NCBI GenBank assembly: GCA_022361195.1
Contig: JAKSBJ010000178.1
Location: 1 to 64,000 of the forward strand
Length of the DNA stretch: 64,000 bases
Source: Flavobacteriales bacterium
GTDB lineage: Bacteria; Bacteroidota; Bacteroidia; Flavobacteriales_D; Crocinitomicaceae
Direction of reading: 5' to 3'
Shown here: piece after piece, positions 46,119 to 55,316 of the stretch
Layout: each line of letters begins with the position of its first letter
How positions within the stretch are numbered: position 1 is the first letter of the stretch
Made by a program: the position numbers and the translations under genes
Notes under the pieces: generated by a model
The model's database searches: none
The model's input: only the letters and a program-made list of their open reading frames with translations
What the model was told of the DNA's origin: nothing

Positions 46119-46832
46119 ATGAAAAAGTTGATCATCATTGCATTAGGTCTATTGGTTGGAACATCAGCCATAGCGCAAATTGAATTGCCGAATCCAGACA
46201 GTCTCAAAGATTATAAATCGGATGCAGTTCAAGTTTACAGCAAAGATTATATGATCAAATACAATCGTTCAAAACGATTGGTCTTAAAAGTATATCCTTA
46301 TGCACTCTATGCGGCGGATGTTGTTGATGAAATTGAAAACAACACAGCTTCCATAAACCGAAGAAGAAAGAAAAACAAGTTCTATAAAAATGCTTACAAG
46401 GATTTAAAAGCCGATTTCAAATATGTCATTTTGGATATGTACACTTCTGAAGGACGGATGTTAGTGAAATTAATTCATCGTGAAACAGGAATGACAGTTT
46501 ATGATATTGCTTCAAAATACAGAGGTAAATCCAAGGCAAAGATGTTTTCCATGATGGGGAAAATTTGGGATCAGGATATTAAATCGGAATTTGATGCACA
46601 AGGTGATGATAAAATTACCGAGCACGTGCTCAAGGATATTGAGAGTGGTTTAATTGCTTTTGATGAGAAAGCAGTCATTCTTAAAAAGGAAGACTATAAA
46701 GAAGGACAGAAGGAGTATAAAGATCGAGTTAAAAAGAGCAAACAGTACAAGAAAGAAAAGAAGAAAAAAGCGAAGGAACGCGAAAAGCAGAATAAAAAAA
46801 AGAAGCGAAAAGAGAAACGTTCCAATTCCTAA
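46119..46832 (+). CDS. DUF4294 family secreted protein with Lys-rich tail
   Basis: 237 residues. The signal peptide ends near GTSAIAQIELP. The central domain has NRSKRLVLKVYPYALYAADVV and AYKDLKADFKYVILDMYTSEG, then VKLIHRETGMTVYDIASKYRG, the DUF4294 signature. The last 45 residues are almost entirely Lys, Glu and Arg. Function unknown; the family is near-exclusive to Bacteroidota. The start codon follows an imperfect promoter (GTAATTTTTGG at about 46082). Confidence 0.85.
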   Translation: MKKLIIIALGLLVGTSAIAQIELPNPDSLKDYKSDAVQVYSKDYMIKYNRSKRLVLKVYPYALYAADVVDEIENNTASINRRRKKNKFYKNAYKDLKADFKYVILDMYTSEGRMLVKLIHRETGMTVYDIASKYRGKSKAKMFSMMGKIWDQDIKSEFDAQGDDKITEHVLKDIESGLIAFDEKAVILKKEDYKEGQKEYKDRVKKSKQYKKEKKKKAKEREKQNKKKKRKEKRSNS

Positions 46833-46922
46833 GACAACACTAGCTTTTTGAACAATCCCAATTATTTATTGTCGATTCTCATTATTCAGCCCATTACAGG
46901 CAGTAGTTCTGTTTTATTGCCT

Positions 46923-46930
46923 TAGATTTG
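46923..46930 (+). promoter_or_regulatory. Bacteroidota -7 promoter element TAGATTTG
   Basis: Exact TAnnTTTG, 34 nt before the proC ATG at 46965. Confidence 0.5.
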
Positions 46931-46964
46931 CCACGCAATTGAAACGTAAATTAAACTGGCCCTA

Positions 46965-47759
46965 ATGAACTCAATAGCTGTATTGGGATGTGGTAATATT
47001 GGCACATCCATTTTGGAAGGATTATTAAAAAGTAAAGAATCTGACCAACTCCAATTTTTTGCAAGTCGAAAAAATCTCGATCAGCTAGACCCCCTTCGTG
47101 AAAAAGGAGTTCATATTAGTACAAATAACAAGGAAATTGCAGAGAAAGCAAATTATCTTATAATTGCTGTAAAACCCTATAAAGTTGCAGAGATTTTAAA
47201 TGAGATCAGGGATGTGATAAATGAGAATCATGTGGTCATCTCAGTGGCATCTGAGGTCTCATTGGCAGAAATTGAGGAACATTTACCAAAGGGAACGTCT
47301 ATTTTTAGAGCGATGCCCAATACGGCTTCGGCCATTCAGGAATCGATTAGCTGTATTAGTGCAAAACATGCTTCTAAAGATCAAGTTCAAATGGTAGAGT
47401 ACCTTTTCTCCGGAATTGGAAGAACCATTGTGATTGATGAAGAATTAATGGGCGCTGCAACTATTTTGGGTGCATGTGGAATAGCTTATGCTATGCGTTT
47501 CATTCGAGCGATGATTCAAGGAGGAATTCAATTGGGATTTGATGCCAAAACAGCTTCTAAAATAACCACTCAAACTGTAAAGGGAGCAGCTGATTTAATA
47601 ATTCAAAACAACTCTCATCCCGAAATGGAAATTGATAAGGTAACAACTCCAAAAGGATGCACAATCACTGGACTCAATGAAATGGAGCATCAGGGATTTA
47701 GTTCGGCCTTGATTCAAGGAATAGTCAAATCCTTTGACAAAATTGACAAAACCAATTAA
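46965..47759 (+). CDS. proC: Pyrroline-5-carboxylate reductase
   Basis: Last step of proline synthesis: NAD(P)H-dependent reduction of 1-pyrroline-5-carboxylate. 264 residues. The N-terminal cofactor fold is SIAVLGCGNIGTSILEGLL, then FRAMPNTASAIQESI, and the C-terminal helical dimer part has ITTQTVKGAADLI and VTTPKGCTITGLNEMEHQGF, the family signature. proA and proB are not in the window. It has its own promoter and converges on an SDR gene. Confidence 0.95.
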   Translation: MNSIAVLGCGNIGTSILEGLLKSKESDQLQFFASRKNLDQLDPLREKGVHISTNNKEIAEKANYLIIAVKPYKVAEILNEIRDVINENHVVISVASEVSLAEIEEHLPKGTSIFRAMPNTASAIQESISCISAKHASKDQVQMVEYLFSGIGRTIVIDEELMGAATILGACGIAYAMRFIRAMIQGGIQLGFDAKTASKITTQTVKGAADLIIQNNSHPEMEIDKVTTPKGCTITGLNEMEHQGFSSALIQGIVKSFDKIDKTN

Positions 47760-47770
47760 AGTCAAAAAAA

Positions 47771-48454
47771 TCAGGGAGTAGAGAGAGAAACCGGAATGGT
47801 TTTTCCATTTATCCATTGATGGGCATTGAGGCTAAAGTCTGTAATAAACTCAGCCATTTCATTTGCACTAACTGGAGCTTTATAATCCGGAAAAGCTTCT
47901 TCTAACATCTCAGTTTGGGCTGCACCAAGAGCTAAACAATTAACTGAAATACCATTTTCCTTTAATTCCTCTGCCAAACATTCTGAAAATCCCGCTACAG
48001 CTGATTTAGTAGAGCTATAAACACTCAGACCTGGGAATTTAGCACTTCCCTGAAAACCACCCATCGAACCAATATTTACGATATGAGCTCCTTTTGTCAT
48101 TAAGGACACAATGGCCTGGCAGCTCTCTATGAGTCCTGTAACGTTAATTTGAAAACTTCTGGTAATATCCTTTCGATTGAGCTCTAAAAAGGGCTTATTC
48201 ACCAAAAAACCAGCATTGTTAATTAAAACATCTACTTCTTCAAAGTGACTTTTGACAATGGAAGTGAGATTCTCTTTGAGTTGATCATCGGCTAAATCCA
48301 ACTGCGCTACTTTCAAATTATCATGTGATTTTTGAATTTCTTGCAGGGCTTCCAGATTTCGCGAGAGTAAAAGAACTTTATGATCTTTCCCTAAGATTAA
48401 TCCCAGTTCTTTCCCAATTCCACGACTGGCCCCAATGACAACAATACGTTTCAT
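47771..48454 (-). CDS. Short-chain dehydrogenase/reductase
   Basis: 227-residue SDR. The cofactor motif VIGASRGIGKE is near residue 8, NNAG in INNAGFLV, the catalytic Ser in NIGSMGGFQG, and Tyr-Lys in VYSSTKSAVAG. The C-terminus is shorter than in many SDRs. The substrate is unknown. It lies 3 bp downstream of the PaaE-type reductase gene, so the two are probably co-transcribed. Confidence 0.87.
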   Translation of the reverse strand: MKRIVVIGASRGIGKELGLILGKDHKVLLLSRNLEALQEIQKSHDNLKVAQLDLADDQLKENLTSIVKSHFEEVDVLINNAGFLVNKPFLELNRKDITRSFQINVTGLIESCQAIVSLMTKGAHIVNIGSMGGFQGSAKFPGLSVYSSTKSAVAGFSECLAEELKENGISVNCLALGAAQTEMLEEAFPDYKAPVSANEMAEFITDFSLNAHQWINGKTIPVSLSTP

Positions 48455-48457
48455 GAT

Positions 48458-49519
48458 TTAGAATTCGTCGTAAGAAACAACTACTTTCTCTGAAGTTGGA
48501 TGAGCTTGACATGTCAAAATGAAACCGTTGGCAACTTCGTCTTCCTCCAAAGCAAAGTTCACAGCCATTTTTACCGTTCCTTCTAAAACTTTTGCTCTAC
48601 AAGTACAACAAACTCCACCTTTGCATGAAAAAGGAACGTCTGCATCATTATCCTGAGCAGCCTGTAAAATATCAGGTCCGTCAGTAGAAAGCTCAAATTC
48701 GTATTCTTCATCATCAATAATCACTGTAACCTGGCTGTCAACAGAAACTCCATCATCTACAGTTTCAGTTTCTGTAGCTACCGGAGTAGTGAACAATTCA
48801 AAATGCACTTTATGCAATAAACCTTTGCTGATGTAGAATTCTTTGATCATCTCAATCATCTCCTGAGGACCACAGCTATAAATTCCTTCAATTTTCAAAT
48901 CAGCTAAGTCAGCATCATAAAAGTGTGAGCATTTATTTTCATCAATTCTACCATAAGTAGTAGACTCACCTGTATCTTCACGACTTAAGATGTAGGTTAG
49001 TTTGAAGTTAGAGTATTGTGCAGCCAATTCATCCAATTGAGTCTTAAAAATGGTGTCCTCAGCCGACTTATTTCCATAGTAAAGAAATACTTTACTTTCA
49101 GCTTCGGTTTCCAGAATAGAGCGAATCATGGATAGGATAGGAGTAATTCCACTTCCTGCCGCATAAAAAACATAGTTTCCACTTTTAGCAGCATTAGGCT
49201 CAACAAGGAAGTTTCCGTTTGGAACCATTACTTCCATTGTTTGTCCTTTTGCTAACTCCGTATTAGCATAGGTCGAGAATTTTCCGCCTTCAACCTGCTT
49301 AACAGCAACTCTCAATTCTCCTTGCGATGGCGAGGAGCAAATGGAGTAAGATCGTCGAACGTCTTCGCCTTTGATATCAGCTTTTAAGGTCAGGTACTGA
49401 CCAGCAATAAATTTAAAATCAGCCTCGTTTTCGGCTTTTAATTCAAAGGCTATGGATACAGTGTCAGCTGTTTCTCGCCTTACGTCTGCTATATTTAGAT
49501 GGTGAAAAGTAGCACTCAT
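48458..49519 (-). CDS. PaaE-type ferredoxin-NADP reductase with 2Fe-2S domain
   Basis: 353 residues: an FAD domain (VRRSYSICSSPSQGELRVAVKQV), an NAD(P) domain (FYAAGSGITPILSMIRS), then a C-terminal plant-type 2Fe-2S ferredoxin domain with cysteines in FSCKGGVCCTCRAKV and LTCQAH. This is the layout of PaaE, the phenylacetyl-CoA epoxidase reductase, and of other oxygenase or desaturase reductases. No other paa gene is nearby, so the oxygenase partner is unknown. The start at 49519 has a near-match promoter upstream. Confidence 0.87.
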   Translation of the reverse strand: MSATFHHLNIADVRRETADTVSIAFELKAENEADFKFIAGQYLTLKADIKGEDVRRSYSICSSPSQGELRVAVKQVEGGKFSTYANTELAKGQTMEVMVPNGNFLVEPNAAKSGNYVFYAAGSGITPILSMIRSILETEAESKVFLYYGNKSAEDTIFKTQLDELAAQYSNFKLTYILSREDTGESTTYGRIDENKCSHFYDADLADLKIEGIYSCGPQEMIEMIKEFYISKGLLHKVHFELFTTPVATETETVDDGVSVDSQVTVIIDDEEYEFELSTDGPDILQAAQDNDADVPFSCKGGVCCTCRAKVLEGTVKMAVNFALEEDEVANGFILTCQAHPTSEKVVVSYDEF

Positions 49520-51856
<2,337 letters not shown>

Positions 51857-51881
51857 TTCATAAAAACTTTAATTTAAGTTG

Positions 51882-51913
51882 AAAACCCCGCGGAGAAATC
51901 CAAGGGGTTTTTT
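51882..51913 (+). terminator. Intrinsic terminator after gyrB
   Basis: Stem AAAACCCC (51882-51889) / GGGGTTTT (51904-51911) with a 14-nt loop, followed by T. Confidence 0.85.
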
Positions 51914-51916
51914 ATT

Positions 51917-51934
51917 TAATAATGATCATTATTA
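51917..51934. repeat. Perfect 18-bp palindrome TAATAATGATCATTATTA
   Basis: Immediately downstream of the gyrB terminator, in the 216-bp gap before the HTH gene. It is two-fold symmetric over all 18 bases. It loosely resembles a Fur-box half arrangement, but no iron gene is next to it. Confidence 0.6.
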
Positions 51935-52042
51935 GATACATCTGTTAAAATAAAAAGAGGGAGGTTTAGAGGTGTAAGTAGCTAGCCATCATATGAAAAG
52001 ATAGCAAAATAGGGCAATTAGCTTAAGTTAGGGCGGGAACAG

Positions 52043-52064
52043 TTTCTCCAAAATTGAGGAGAAA
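52043..52064 (-). terminator. Hairpin after the HTH gene
   Basis: Arms TTTCTCC (52043-52049) and GGAGAAA (52058-52064), extended by GAAC/GTTC outside. It starts 9 nt after the HTH stop on the minus strand. No T-run follows, so it could be an mRNA-stabilising end rather than a true terminator. Confidence 0.4.
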
Positions 52065-52072
52065 TAGTTCAT

Positions 52073-52279
52073 TTAATCGACTAATTCACCTATATTAACA
52101 TCGAAGTATGTTGCAATTTTGGTAAGTGTTGTTAAGGAAACGTCTCTTTTTCCTTGTTCAATTCTCCCAAAATGAATGCCGGTGTCGTTAAAAGCATTGG
52201 CTTGTGTCACACCTTTTTTCTGGCGGAGGTCCCTGACTTTAAATGCAAAATTCTGTAGTATATCTTCCTTGTCTTTCAT
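52073..52279 (-). CDS. Small XRE-family helix-turn-helix regulator
   Basis: 68 residues, essentially one Cro/CI-type DNA-binding domain: FAFKVRDLRQKKGVTQANAF, GIHFGRIEQGKRDVSLTTLTKIATYFDVNIGELV. There is no effector domain. Such solitary regulators often repress themselves and a neighbouring gene. It is divergent from an unknown small gene (52544), and the region between holds three dyad-symmetric sites, the closest 10 nt from its ATG. Confidence 0.85.
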   Translation of the reverse strand: MKDKEDILQNFAFKVRDLRQKKGVTQANAFNDTGIHFGRIEQGKRDVSLTTLTKIATYFDVNIGELVD

Positions 52280-52288
52280 GACTGTAAT

Positions 52289-52318
52289 GTCATTAATTAA
52301 TTTAGCTTTATTAATGAC
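52289..52318. promoter_or_regulatory. Inverted repeat GTCATTAAT-N12-ATTAATGAC, probable operator of the HTH regulator
   Basis: Perfect 9-bp arms at 52289-52297 and 52310-52318. It lies 10-39 nt upstream of the HTH start on the minus strand, where the promoter must be. Suggests autoregulation. Confidence 0.55.
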
Positions 52319-52365
52319 CGAACGGTAATTATTTGTACTATTGTCTTAACCAAAAAAATTACATA

Positions 52366-52569
52366 ATGAAAAAGTTAATCTTGAAAAAGTTGGATTTTCT
52401 GACTTTTTTCGTCATCTGTCCCAAAGCCTTTTCCAAACATTACATACACCTTTCCATTCATAATAGAAAATTGGATTTCGGAAAGATAAAATCAGATTCT
52501 GAATCTGCTATCTTCTTTCCTAACAAATTTCAGAAATTTGTGCATGGAGCGCAAGGAGTTAATTATTAA
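52366..52569 (+). CDS. Possible small protein with MKKLILKKLD N-terminus
   Basis: 67-residue ORF from the ATG at 52366. The N-terminus MKKLILKKLDF resembles leader starts of Bacteroidota natural-product precursor peptides (MKKLKLKKL type). The rest is aromatic-rich, with one Cys and several His, and matches nothing I know. It overlaps the next gene by 26 bp and carries two palindromes inside its end, which argues that this stretch may be regulatory rather than coding. No maturation enzyme is nearby. Confidence 0.3.
   Translation: MKKLILKKLDFLTFFVICPKAFSKHYIHLSIHNRKLDFGKIKSDSESAIFFPNKFQKFVHGAQGVNY
52493..52541. promoter_or_regulatory. Two adjacent odd palindromes before the 52544 gene
   Basis: CAGATTCTGAATCTG (52493-52507, 7-bp arms around one base) and ACAAATTTCAGAAATTTGT (52523-52541, 9-bp arms around one base). 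Their centres are 32 nt apart and the second ends 2 nt before the ATG. Probable binding sites for a dimeric regulator, or a hairpin over the start. Confidence 0.5.
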
Positions 52570-52825
52570 ACTGATCCAAGAAGATATTAAGCACAACTCC
52601 CTTTTAAATGGCCTGGAATCTATAGGTCTCTCAGATGATGAACGATATACTTTAAACATTGTTTCCATTGTAGCTGATATGATGGAAGTGTCTAATGGTA
52701 AGGTAATTGACGAATGGCTTGATATCTATCATCGGATCATGCTAAAAGTTCAGCCCCACATGACTACTGTAGAACAGGAGTTAGTGGCAAGAAGCCTTTT
52801 TGATCGACTCTCAAGGTTGACATAA
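52544..52825 (+). CDS. Small helical protein of unknown function
   Basis: 93 residues from the ATG at 52544 (MERKELIIKLIQEDIKH). It is predicted helical, acidic and soluble, with no membrane segment or catalytic motif seen (GLSDDERYTLNIVSIVADMM). No family recognised. An upstream in-frame TTG at 52538 lies within a palindrome and is less likely. The divergent XRE regulator and the symmetric sites at its start suggest tight repression. Confidence 0.6.
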   Translation: MERKELIIKLIQEDIKHNSLLNGLESIGLSDDERYTLNIVSIVADMMEVSNGKVIDEWLDIYHRIMLKVQPHMTTVEQELVARSLFDRLSRLT

Positions 52826-52834
52826 AGAGTTTCT

Positions 52835-52872
52835 CCCGATCTGTTTTGTATTGTTCTATTTTACCGATCGGG
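52835..52872. terminator. Possible bidirectional terminator
   Basis: Arms CCCGATC (52835-52841) and GATCGGG (52866-52872) around a T-rich 24-nt loop, with AAGAG/CTCTT continuing outside and a T-run after. It lies between convergent genes. Confidence 0.5.
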
Positions 52873-52905
52873 CTCTCTTTTCAACGTATTAACAAACAAT
52901 TCAAT

Positions 52906-53832
52906 TTATTGGCGAGAGTCAATAGTGTTTTTGATAGCAGCTATGTGTGGAGGTCCAATTCGGCAACATCCACCAATAATATCAACTCCTGAATCCAGCC
53001 ATTCAGTGCTCAATTTTGCAGACATTATTGGATTGTTATTTCCACTCCAGCTTTTGTTTTGAGTGTCATACAACTCACCAGAATTAGGGTAAACAATTAT
53101 TTTCTTTTGATGGCCAATGCTCTTTAAAAGTTGAATGAGATTTTGAATGTATTGAGGAGGTGTACAATTAATTCCTAACGCAAAAACATTTTTGCAAGAT
53201 TCAAACAATTGGCTAACCAATCTCAAATCAGATCCATCATTTAATCGAAATTCATCTTTACAGGAAAAAGAAACCCAGGATAAAATCGAATATCTATCTA
53301 ACAAATGACTTAAGACTTTAGCTTCCCTAAAAGATGGAATAGTTTCACAGGCCAAAAAATCAGCATTAGTTTTGCTTAAAATGTCCAGTTTTTCTTTATG
53401 AAAAATGTATAAAGCCTCATCTGAAATCCTATAATCACCATGGTATTCCGAGCCATCTGCTAAATAAGCACCATAAGGGCCAATACTGGCTGCAACATAC
53501 TTTTTAGAGAAATCACCACTTTCTTTCTGATACAATTCAATCGCTTCATTTGCCAATTGAACAGAGTGTTCCATCAAGTGCTGAGCTTCTTCTTCAGAAA
53601 GATTCAAATTCTCAACGAGACCGGTAACACTAGCTTGATAGGAGGCAGTGACCAAAATTTGAGCTCCTGAACGTAAGTAAGCTAAGTGAGCATCAACAAT
53701 TGCTCTAGGATTGTCTTTCAATAAACGTGCAGACCATAATTTGTCATTGAGATGATGTCCTTGTTTTTCAAGTTCATTCGATAGTCCGCCATCTAATAAT
53801 AATGGAAACGATATTTCCTCCACATTTAACAC
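52906..53832 (-). CDS. mmuM: Homocysteine S-methyltransferase
   Basis: Transfers a methyl group from S-methylmethionine (or SAM) to homocysteine, giving methionine. 308 residues. The N-terminal FPLLLDGGLSNELEKQG is typical, the zinc ligands are the Cys of LGINCTPPQYI and the pair in IIGGCCRIGPPHI. SIGPYGAYLADGSEY also fits. It may recycle damaged SAM. It lies 9 bp after the 53842 gene on the same strand; the functional link is unclear. Confidence 0.9.
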   Translation of the reverse strand: MLNVEEISFPLLLDGGLSNELEKQGHHLNDKLWSARLLKDNPRAIVDAHLAYLRSGAQILVTASYQASVTGLVENLNLSEEEAQHLMEHSVQLANEAIELYQKESGDFSKKYVAASIGPYGAYLADGSEYHGDYRISDEALYIFHKEKLDILSKTNADFLACETIPSFREAKVLSHLLDRYSILSWVSFSCKDEFRLNDGSDLRLVSQLFESCKNVFALGINCTPPQYIQNLIQLLKSIGHQKKIIVYPNSGELYDTQNKSWSGNNNPIMSAKLSTEWLDSGVDIIGGCCRIGPPHIAAIKNTIDSRQ

Positions 53833-53841
53833 ATGGCTAAG

Positions 53842-54768
53842 TTAACCATCTATAATTAAACCCTCATCCAAACCACCTTCGGGTTCTATAATTTCATCAG
53901 CTACAACTGTGAAGGATCTTTTTTGGTTTAAGGTTCCAAAATCCTCCATCAAATAAAAATCGTATTCGCCAATAGCCCAATCATGAATGTCTGCTTCTAA
54001 AAAATAGACATTCTCACCTCTGTTCGCATGATATGAAGCACTTTGGTACAGTAAATTACCTGATTTGTCTTTGATCTGACCTGTTATCATTGTTCGTCTT
54101 GGCACAGAAAAAGGTACTTCAGCCACAATTTTGTCTTTGACACCTGAAAACAATTCGGTAGAGTCTTCCGAATCCATATAGCCGTAAGAATACCAGGGTA
54201 AATCTATTTCTAAAATGTCCGCGACACATTCTCTCAGCCGTATGGTTGGACGACCACGAATAGGAGTAATTGACCGAATATCGTGTCCATTAGACAATAC
54301 CCAAACTGCATTTTGAACCGGACTGGTAGGGAAGTGATATTTGTCAATTAAATTGGCTAAAAGTACCCAACTTGCAACGGCCATGGCTCCAATAGTGAAC
54401 TTTGAATGTTCTCCGGGACCAGCTTTTTTACTCTGGCAACAAAAACCTCGCCCTGCTACTTTTTTTGTTTCTCCCGGACCTAAACCTACTTTTTCATTGC
54501 GAACCAGAAAAATGTCTTGTTCTCCTTTGTCATAAGATTCCAGTCGTCTTCCGGCTTCTATCCAAACATAGGTTGAATCGGCTTTGTGATTCGTTAAGGT
54601 AAATTCTACACACTCTTCTTCATGTCCCCCCAATCCATTAACGGTGGCCGATACAATACCAGATTTCACCAATGATTCAATGGAAACGTATTGAGAGTTC
54701 TCAAACGAAAATCCAGAAATAAATGCACATGACAGGAGAAGGGTGAAAAATGGTTTTAGGTTTCTCAT
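53842..54768 (-). CDS. Secreted protein of unknown function
   Basis: 308 residues with a signal peptide (PFFTLLLSCAFISGFSF). The N-terminal half has an Ig-like strand pattern, VEFTLTNHKADSTYVWIEAGRRL, then a Cys pair in GRGFCCQSKKAGPGEHS. The C-terminal part has MITGQIKDKSGNLLYQ and GEYDFYLMEDFGTLNQKRSF, also beta-like. No family recognised and no sorting domain seen. The start codon sits in one arm of a 55-bp nested inverted repeat. The mmuM gene follows 9 bp downstream. Confidence 0.7.
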   Translation of the reverse strand: MRNLKPFFTLLLSCAFISGFSFENSQYVSIESLVKSGIVSATVNGLGGHEEECVEFTLTNHKADSTYVWIEAGRRLESYDKGEQDIFLVRNEKVGLGPGETKKVAGRGFCCQSKKAGPGEHSKFTIGAMAVASWVLLANLIDKYHFPTSPVQNAVWVLSNGHDIRSITPIRGRPTIRLRECVADILEIDLPWYSYGYMDSEDSTELFSGVKDKIVAEVPFSVPRRTMITGQIKDKSGNLLYQSASYHANRGENVYFLEADIHDWAIGEYDFYLMEDFGTLNQKRSFTVVADEIIEPEGGLDEGLIIDG

Positions 54769-54821
54769 AGGTTGGTTGTTTGAAAATATATTGCAAACAT
54801 TTTCAAATGGTTACAACCTAT
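54767..54821 (-). promoter_or_regulatory. Nested inverted repeat over the start codon of the 53842-54768 gene
   Basis: Outer arms ATAGGTTG (54767-54774) and CAACCTAT (54814-54821); inner arms TTTGAAAAT (54779-54787) and ATTTTCAAA (54799-54807); 11-nt loop. In the minus-strand transcript the outer arm contains the AT of the ATG, so folding would mask the start codon. Confidence 0.55.
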
Positions 54822-54858
54822 GCCTTAAACCCACAATAATTCAAGGATATGAAGTTGT

Positions 54859-55263
54859 TTAGTTGTCGAGGATCGATTTGATATCTGGACGGAAATAAAG
54901 TTCGGATTTCATAACTTTTCCATCTTCCCGGTAAATAGGCTTTCCATCCGCATCTAGCTTACTCATATTAGATCGTTGAATTTCTTCAAAAACTTCGGCA
55001 ATTTTATGCTGTAAACCGTGTTTTAAAATCGTTCCGCATAAAATGTATAATTGATCACCCAAAGCATCGGCAACCTCTACTAAATCTCCTTCCTTAGCGG
55101 CTTCCAGATACTCTTCATTTTCTTCTCGCATCAAATTGTAACGTAATTGAATCTGCTCCTGCGAAATTTCCACTGTAGGATTGTAGTTATTTTCAATTCC
55201 AAAAGAGGTGTGGAATTTTTCTACCTTTTCAATTACTTCCTTTAAAGTCATCTGATTTGCCAT
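54859..55263 (-). CDS. MazG-like nucleotide pyrophosphohydrolase
   Basis: All-alpha NTP pyrophosphohydrolase of 134 residues. The metal-binding acidic residues are in MREENEEYLEAAKEGD (EExxE) and EVADALGDQLYIL (ExxD), the pattern of MazG and phosphoribosyl-ATP pyrophosphohydrolase-like proteins. It may clear aberrant nucleotides. It is divergent from the PP2C sensor gene, 53 bp away, and has a near-match promoter (TATCTTTA) on the minus strand. Confidence 0.85.
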   Translation of the reverse strand: MANQMTLKEVIEKVEKFHTSFGIENNYNPTVEISQEQIQLRYNLMREENEEYLEAAKEGDLVEVADALGDQLYILCGTILKHGLQHKIAEVFEEIQRSNMSKLDADGKPIYREDGKVMKSELYFRPDIKSILDN

Positions 55264-55270
55264 TTTTATC

Positions 55271-55278
55271 TATTTTTG
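55271..55278 (+). promoter_or_regulatory. Bacteroidota -7 promoter element TATTTTTG
   Basis: Exact TAnnTTTG, 38 nt before the ATG of the PP2C sensor at 55317. Confidence 0.5.
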
Positions 55279-55316
55279 GGTAAAGATAGATCAACGCAGT
55301 CTAAGTCCCCAATTCA

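Noticed and set aside
46654-46851. Highly basic ORF overlapping the end of the DUF4294 gene
   Set aside because: It is a frame-shifted reading of the A-rich DNA that encodes the Lys-rich DUF4294 tail.
48458-49519. Phenylacetate degradation operon
   Set aside because: Only a PaaE-type reductase and a distant PaaI-like thioesterase are present; no epoxidase subunits, so the pathway cannot be claimed.
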